From Microcaldota archaeon (GTDB taxonomy: Archaea > Micrarchaeota > Micrarchaeia > Micrarchaeales > Micrarchaeaceae): a stretch of DNA of 64,000 bases. Numbering within the stretch: the stretch's first letter is position 1; each line of letters opens with the position of its first letter. Positions 59,861 to 64,000 of this stretch are shown here, one piece after another. The stretch lies in assembly GCA_028866775.1 (NCBI GenBank), contig JAGWHK010000001.1, positions 170,007 through 234,006 of the forward strand, given 5' to 3'. The notes below the pieces were generated by a model, which saw only the letters and a list, made by a program, of their open reading frames with translations, was not told the DNA's origin and ran no database searches. Made by a program: the position numbers and the translations under genes.

Positions 59861-60775
59861 ATGCCAAAACGCAGTGGGGTGGCCAGACGCGCAGTCACGG
59901 GTTTATCCGTGGCATCGGCCGCACTTATGGCGCTTAGGGGTGGGGCGGGGACCGACCATGAAACCACCAAAGACGGCGGCGCGCCACAACAGTTTGAGCG
60001 CAAGACCTACGATCTGCAGTCGGGCCTCCTGATAAAGGATGACACCGAATGCGTGGAGGCTGTCGTGACTGCCTTGCCCAGCAAGTTCAGTTCGGGCAAG
60101 CTGCTTCGCCAGATAGACTATGTCATAAACGGCCGGACGGACAAGGACAGGCTTTACCAGTTCGGCCTTGAGTACAGCTTTGATGGCAAGTCGGATAAAT
60201 TCAAGCTTGCTGCAGAGGTGTACCAGGGTAGCACCATTGTTGCGCCATCGTACAGGAACGACTTTTACTGCAAGCCCTATGATAAAGTGGAGTTGAAGCT
60301 TACAATAGGCAAGGATGGCACGGTTGAGATGACGGCCAAAGACCTGGATGGCGGGGACACTGTGCCGGTAGAGACCCTTAGCTTCAAGGAGGCCGGCCGC
60401 AAGTTCGTCGGCTGGAAGGAGGGTGACGTTACCGGAACTTCGGTCTTCACAGAGGCCTACTCGACGAACTCCGTGGTTCACGTGCCGAGGCAGCATTATA
60501 CGCTGCTCAAGCCGGACAATATGACAAATGCCAAGTTCTTCACGGAGGAGACGGAGTGGAGCAGCATGTTTGTGACCAACTCCGCAGGCGGCCTGAGCTA
60601 TCTCGGCGACAACTCATACCGCATCGTGGCTGAGGCCGAGTCCAACTGGCTTGCAGCCGCACCCAGGCGCGACAAGGACTCCATGATATCGACCAATGGC
60701 GCTGCTGTGCTGTGGAGCAGCGTGTACGAATTCACGACCTGCAACAGCTGGACAGATGGCATAAGCAGCAGGTAA
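59861..60775 (+). CDS. Orphan secreted protein of unknown function
   Basis: 304 residues from ATG 59861, directly at the expected transcription start. The N-terminus KRSGVARRAVTGLSVASAALMAL looks like a signal peptide with a twin-arginine-type RR pair. The rest is a soluble, beta-rich domain (EFERKTYDLQSGLLIKDD, VELKLTIGKDGTVEMTAKDLDGG, TEETEWSSMFVT) reminiscent of lectin-like beta sandwiches, without a clear match. Arginine codons are mostly CGC here while the neighbours use AGG, which suggests acquisition by transfer. Confidence 0.68.
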   Translation: MPKRSGVARRAVTGLSVASAALMALRGGAGTDHETTKDGGAPQQFERKTYDLQSGLLIKDDTECVEAVVTALPSKFSSGKLLRQIDYVINGRTDKDRLYQFGLEYSFDGKSDKFKLAAEVYQGSTIVAPSYRNDFYCKPYDKVELKLTIGKDGTVEMTAKDLDGGDTVPVETLSFKEAGRKFVGWKEGDVTGTSVFTEAYSTNSVVHVPRQHYTLLKPDNMTNAKFFTEETEWSSMFVTNSAGGLSYLGDNSYRIVAEAESNWLAAAPRRDKDSMISTNGAAVLWSSVYEFTTCNSWTDGISSR

Positions 60776-60787
60776 GCAGAATCAGGC

Positions 60788-60901
60788 TTACAGCTCGCCT
60801 ACCCTGCGCTTCTGTGCCCTCTTGAGGCGCTTTCGCCTCTTCTTGAGCCACTTCCAGCGCATTCGGCCCTTCTTCTTCCACTTCCTTGGTATACTTCCCA
60901 A
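60788..60901 (-). CDS. rpl41e: Ribosomal protein eL41
   Basis: 37 residues from a TTG at 60901 (or 40 from GTG 60910). The peptide [20 protein letters not shown], continuing with [10 protein letters not shown], agrees almost position by position with what I recall of Pyrococcus eL41 ([18 protein letters not shown]). It is the smallest ribosomal protein and is nearly always missed by gene callers. A TATA-like box at 60940-60948 can serve it on the minus strand while also serving the divergent methyltransferase gene. Codon frames around it have no competing ORF. Confidence 0.88.
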   Translation of the reverse strand: MGSIPRKWKKKGRMRWKWLKKRRKRLKRAQKRRVGEL

Positions 60902-60940
60902 AATAAGCACCAAATATTCAGAAGTATTTTTAGCCAGAGA

Positions 60941-60950
60941 ACTTAAATAC
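60941..60950. promoter_or_regulatory. TATA box between eL41 and THUMP methyltransferase genes
   Basis: ACTTAAATAC is centred 36 bases before ATG 60982 on the plus strand. On the minus strand, GTATTTAAGT lies about 35 bases before the eL41 GTG (60910). Confidence 0.5.
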
Positions 60951-60981
60951 CTATGCAGAATCCGGGCTTGGGGGCTTGCTC

Positions 60982-62037
60982 ATGGACTACAACTACATAT
61001 TGCTCACGGACAGCAGGTTCATCTCTTATGCAGTGTCGGAGCTGAGAGAGCTGCTCGGCCTTGAGGGAAGAATAAAGACCATGGCCCTCGGCAAGGGAGT
61101 ATATCTTGCAAAGCTCGATGCGCTGCCTGAATCTGCATCCGAGAGGCTTAGGAACGCGACCTTCTCCTATGGTGTTGTCCCAGTAATGGAGATTTCGGAA
61201 AAGATGCAAACAGACGACGAGTTGGTGGAAAGCGTGTCGCACTTTCTTTCGAAGGATGAGACGTTCAGGGTTGAGGTGGTGAGCCTAGGCGCAAAGAGGG
61301 GAGAAAGCGCCAAGAGCGCAGAGGTCAAGATAGGGCAGGCACTTGAGTCCAAAGGCTTCAAGGCCAGCCTGACCGAACCCAAAAGAGTTGTCTACATAAT
61401 AGTAGGGGAGGGGATCGTTGTGACCGCTTCCGATAAGTCTGAGCGGCTTCCTGACATCACGCTCGACCACTTCAGACTGGAGAACAGGAGCCACGACTCG
61501 CTGAATAGGGCGGAGATCAAGATAAAGGAGGCCTTTGAGTCGTTTGGGCTCTCTGGCAAGAAGCTGGAGAGATGCTTGGACGTGGGGGCGTCCCCTGGCG
61601 GCTGGACCAACTTCTTGGTGAAGAGGGGAGCAAGAGTTGTGGCGATCGATAGGGGGGTACTTGAGTACGGGAAGCTCGCCACTGCCGACTTTAATGTCAT
61701 AACAGACCTGAAGGACTATTCTGATCGCCATACGGTCTTGCACATCAGGGCGAACATCTCTGATGAGGCGGACCTTCCTTTTGCGCCAGACAGTTTCGAC
61801 TTGGTTGCGGTGGACACCAACACCGACTACATGGAAAGCTCCAGAATCGCCAATCTTCTCTCTAGGTATCTCAGGCACGGAGGATTCCTCATAATGACGC
61901 TCAAGCTTCCAAAGATCAGCGATGCAGGAAGGATCCACACGGTAAAAGAGTTGCTTGCAAAAGAGTATAAGGTGGAACGGGTAAAGAAGCTCCATCACAA
62001 CAGGATGGAGCTGACGCTTTTCGCAACGAGGTTGTAG
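60982..62037 (+). CDS. THUMP-domain RrmJ/FtsJ-like RNA methyltransferase
   Basis: 351 residues. The N-terminal half resembles a THUMP RNA-binding domain (YNYILLTDSRFISYAVSELRELLG, AEVKIGQALESKGFKASLTEP, VVYIIVGEGIVVTA). The C-terminal half is a Rossmann methyltransferase: LDVGASPGGWTNFLVKRGARVVAIDRG at about 200 (motif I), FDLVAVDTN and LIMTLKLPK. The K-D-K-E tetrad of 2'-O-methyltransferases is only partly visible, the KLP lysine among it. RlmM-like 23S rRNA or tRNA 2'-O-methylation is likely. ATG 60982 or TTG 60976. Confidence 0.85.
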   Translation: MDYNYILLTDSRFISYAVSELRELLGLEGRIKTMALGKGVYLAKLDALPESASERLRNATFSYGVVPVMEISEKMQTDDELVESVSHFLSKDETFRVEVVSLGAKRGESAKSAEVKIGQALESKGFKASLTEPKRVVYIIVGEGIVVTASDKSERLPDITLDHFRLENRSHDSLNRAEIKIKEAFESFGLSGKKLERCLDVGASPGGWTNFLVKRGARVVAIDRGVLEYGKLATADFNVITDLKDYSDRHTVLHIRANISDEADLPFAPDSFDLVAVDTNTDYMESSRIANLLSRYLRHGGFLIMTLKLPKISDAGRIHTVKELLAKEYKVERVKKLHHNRMELTLFATRL

Positions 62038-62038
62038 G

Positions 62039-62686
62039 ATGCCCAATGATCTGATATCTGATCCTTCGGTCTGGAATGCCGGTGTCAGGCACCTGAGCAA
62101 GGGCGACCGCACCATGTCCAGGTTGATAAGGGCACTGCCTGCCAGGAAAATGACTCTCCACGCTAACCATTTTGGGTCGCTGGTCACGGCTATAATATTC
62201 CAGCAGATATCTGGGAGCGCGGGTGACTCGATAATGAGGAGGTTCAAATCAATTTACGGAGGCAAGGTACCGACTCCCAGGGTGTTCCTGGCAACTGAAG
62301 AGAGCAAGGTGAGGGGCGCAGGCGTATCTCCGCAGAAGTATTCGTACCTGAAGGACCTGTCTGAGAGGATAGAGGATGGGCGTCTTGAACTCAGGAGGTT
62401 CTGGGAGATGCCTGACTCAGAGGTGGCGGCCGAGCTTGACGAAGTCAGGGGGATAGGCCGCTGGACTGCCGAGATGTTCCTTATATTCACGCTGGGGAGG
62501 AAAGACGTGTTGCCTGTGGATGACCTTGGGCTTAGGAAGGCGCTAATGAGGGCTTATCGGCTTAGAACCCTGCCCAGCGAGAAGAGGTTTAGGGGGATAG
62601 CCAAGAGCTGGCACCCGTACTGCACCATCGCATCGCTATATCTCTGGCAAAGCCTGGACAGCGAAAAGACCGGCCAGAACTGGTAG
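62039..62686 (+). CDS. HhH-GPD DNA glycosylase, AlkA-like
   Basis: 215 residues. FGSLVTAIIFQQISGSAGDSIMRRF is the start of the glycosylase core; the HhH-GPD signature is VRGIGRWTAEMFLIFTLGRKDVLPVDDLGLRKAL, with the catalytic Asp in PVDDLG. No [4Fe-4S] cysteine cluster follows, so it belongs with 3-methyladenine glycosylase II (AlkA), not endonuclease III. It removes alkylated bases. The start lies one base after the methyltransferase stop. Confidence 0.94.
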   Translation: MPNDLISDPSVWNAGVRHLSKGDRTMSRLIRALPARKMTLHANHFGSLVTAIIFQQISGSAGDSIMRRFKSIYGGKVPTPRVFLATEESKVRGAGVSPQKYSYLKDLSERIEDGRLELRRFWEMPDSEVAAELDEVRGIGRWTAEMFLIFTLGRKDVLPVDDLGLRKALMRAYRLRTLPSEKRFRGIAKSWHPYCTIASLYLWQSLDSEKTGQNW

Positions 62687-62688
62687 CA

Positions 62689-63366
62689 TTACTCCTTGAA
62701 AAATGGGGGCTCTTCTGCAAGGTTCACGACCCTTATGTGTATCTTTGAGGTGCCGTTCGGGGACTTTGAGGTCTCTATCACGTCGTTGTTGTAGTCATAG
62801 CTTATGGTATTAAACTCCTCAGCTGAGTCCGCCCTTGCGTATGTGAAGACCTTGTCGTGATCGTTAAGGAGCTCGAACGATCCTATCATCCTCTCACTGC
62901 CGTGCATGAATGAATAGACTTTGAGCTGCTCATCCTCACCCATCCCGTTTACAAGGGCCCTTATCAGAGCTCCCTGGTCCCTCACCTCCAATATGCTCAT
63001 CTTCCTGACCACTCCATTCTCCACCTCTGAGTAAGGGCTCTTCTTTACCTCTACTATCGGTGTCTTCTGGGATTTGTAGCGATCCGACCTCTGCGCCACG
63101 TCGTCCGCTATCTCGACTCTCTCCCCGGATTCGTCATCTGCTGTGTATACGAGGTATCTTCCGGACGACTTGACGTCGAAATAGAGCATTATCTTGGTCT
63201 CGCCCACCTGCTCTGCATCGCAGATAAGTCTGTATCCTGATCCGGACTTCACCGCAAGCGCATAGGACCTCTCGCCAGCAAGAGCCCTGCCCAGGTCCCA
63301 GATCGATGTGACCCTAAGGTAGAGGGCTTTTGATCCCTTCTTGCCCTTGCTTGCCTTGCCCGGCAT
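62689..63366 (-). CDS. Hypothetical protein with basic N-terminus
   Basis: 225 residues; not recognised. After PGKASKGKKGSK comes a beta-rich domain (SYALAVKSGSGYRLICDAEQVGETKIMLYFDVKSSGRYLVYTADD), a second one (EVENGVVRKMSILEVRDQGALIRALV), and a third beta-rich region. Soluble, no membrane segment. It is the downstream partner of the surface-protein gene that begins beyond the window edge, 13 bases away. Confidence 0.65.
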   Translation of the reverse strand: MPGKASKGKKGSKALYLRVTSIWDLGRALAGERSYALAVKSGSGYRLICDAEQVGETKIMLYFDVKSSGRYLVYTADDESGERVEIADDVAQRSDRYKSQKTPIVEVKKSPYSEVENGVVRKMSILEVRDQGALIRALVNGMGEDEQLKVYSFMHGSERMIGSFELLNDHDKVFTYARADSAEEFNTISYDYNNDVIETSKSPNGTSKIHIRVVNLAEEPPFFKE

Positions 63367-63379
63367 TTGATGACCTGCT

Positions 63380-64000
63380 TTAGAGCGCCTTGGCTAGAAG
63401 GCCAAGGAAGTACATGACTGCATAGGCGGGCTCGTAGACTATCGGGAAGAGAGGCGTGCCCTGGCCTATTGCGGAGTAGTCGTTCCTGACGCTTGCGCCC
63501 ACTACGAGCATGAGGTCGCTCTCCTTGCTTATGAGCGGGCTCGCAGTGGAGTTGACGTAAAGCTTTATGTTGTACACTCCTGGCTCATTCTCGTATACGG
63601 GGTACTGGAACCTTCCCGTCGTGTGGTGCAGTGCTATCACTGTCTGGGTGTTGTTCCAGGCAGGTATTCCGCCAAGGCTTATGACGAACGGCGTGTCTGA
63701 TACTCCTGTGTTGTTTATTGTGACGGATATCTGGTCAGGCTGGCCCGGGCCAGCGTTGAGCACGGATGGAGATGCGGAGAGCTTGAATACATTGGGGGTG
63801 ACGTTGATCTCTACCGTGAAGGTCTTCGACCCGAGCCTGGAGTAGTTGCCCAGGTTTACGGCGGTCAGGTTGAACGAGTACGGGCCGTACGTGGCCGCGG
63901 GAGCAACGGTTATCGCCGTGGAAAGTGCCTGGTTGTTGAGCGAGGAGTTCTGCGCTATCCAGCCGGCCGGCAAATCAGAGGCGTCAAGCCTGTTCCAACC
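63380..64000 (-). CDS. Surface protein with Ig/CARDB-like domain, C-terminal part (5' end outside window)
   Basis: The frame stays open to the right edge; ~206 residues are visible. The region contains beta-sandwich repeats of the kind seen in CARDB/NEW3 domains (VFKLSASPSVLNAGPGQPDQISVTINNTGVSDTPFVISLGG) and several N-glycosylation sequons. The C-terminal end EPAYAVMYFLGLLAKAL is hydrophobic and may be an incomplete membrane anchor. Likely a cell-surface protein; nothing more can be said. Confidence 0.7.
   Translation of the reverse strand, partial: GWNRLDASDLPAGWIAQNSSLNNQALSTAITVAPAATYGPYSFNLTAVNLGNYSRLGSKTFTVEINVTPNVFKLSASPSVLNAGPGQPDQISVTINNTGVSDTPFVISLGGIPAWNNTQTVIALHHTTGRFQYPVYENEPGVYNIKLYVNSTASPLISKESDLMLVVGASVRNDYSAIGQGTPLFPIVYEPAYAVMYFLGLLAKAL

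Noticed and set aside
1-64000. CRISPR array, IS element, integrase or rRNA operon
   Set aside because: No regularly spaced direct repeats, transposase or integrase frames, or rRNA sequence were seen anywhere in the window.

Overview
The window is archaeal, and most probably from a small-genome DPANN lineage of the Micrarchaeota/ARMAN type (inference). Direct signs of an archaeon are both subunits of DNA polymerase D, MCM, an Orc1/Cdc6 initiator, FEN1, a histone-fold protein, the exosome/SBDS/proteasome-alpha gene string, archaeal RNase P proteins Pop5 and Rpp30, RpoP, ribosomal proteins eL43 and eL41, GGGP synthase for archaeal ether lipids, and TATA boxes 25-40 bases upstream of many genes. 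Many genes seem leaderless or start with GTG or TTG. A class III signal peptide of the form QxxxSAMEYL and several one-membrane-segment, Asn/Ser/Thr-rich surface proteins fit the Micrarchaeota. Gene density is very high: only one gap exceeds 300 bases (21732-22220), and it appears to hold a structured RNA. I saw no CRISPR array, insertion sequence or rRNA.

Layout. 1-5.6 kb: end of an Lhr-type helicase with its phosphoesterase partner, an M50 membrane protease, MBF1, FEN1 (no usual start codon), a small heat-shock protein and a 38-residue basic peptide. 5.6-17.6 kb: a ferritin-like/VIT1 iron transporter, then UPF0147, PolD small and large subunits, PolX and KsgA head to tail, then metallo-hydrolase, VOC protein and CCA-adding enzyme. 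17.6-24 kb: Fap7-type kinase, DUF357, Trm1, a fused OPRT-OMPDC for UMP synthesis, the RNA region, tRNA-Leu, a C39-like protein and a glycosyltransferase. 24-31.6 kb: phosphodiesterase and TyrRS on the minus strand; a plus-strand unit of proline dehydrogenase-like protein, SDR, GGGP synthase, short NFACT protein, RNase Z and tRNA-Val. 31.6-45.8 kb: small conserved genes and thioredoxin, the histone, MCM, and four surface proteins, one of about 1,590 residues. 45.8-54.4 kb (minus): GDH and the exosome superoperon up to Orc1. 54.4-64 kb: a thioredoxin-like/membrane-protein pair, V4R protein, SecY, a diadenylate-cyclase-like protein, HicBA beside tRNA-Arg, an orphan secreted protein, eL41, a THUMP/FtsJ methyltransferase, a DNA glycosylase and the start of another surface-protein unit.

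The genes combine replication and repair (PolD, PolX, MCM, Orc1, FEN1, Lhr, glycosylase), RNA maturation and decay (RNase P, RNase Z, CCA enzyme, exosome, Trm1, KsgA), protein quality control (proteasome, NFACT, sHSP, M50) and the cell surface. Three small genes easily missed by gene callers were read directly: rpoP (47362-47493), eL41 (60788-60901) and a 55-residue membrane protein (47194-47361). The least explained items are the RNA at about 21841-22090, the FEN1 start, altered key residues in the proline dehydrogenase-like and diadenylate-cyclase-like proteins, and the HicBA/tRNA-Arg/orphan segment.
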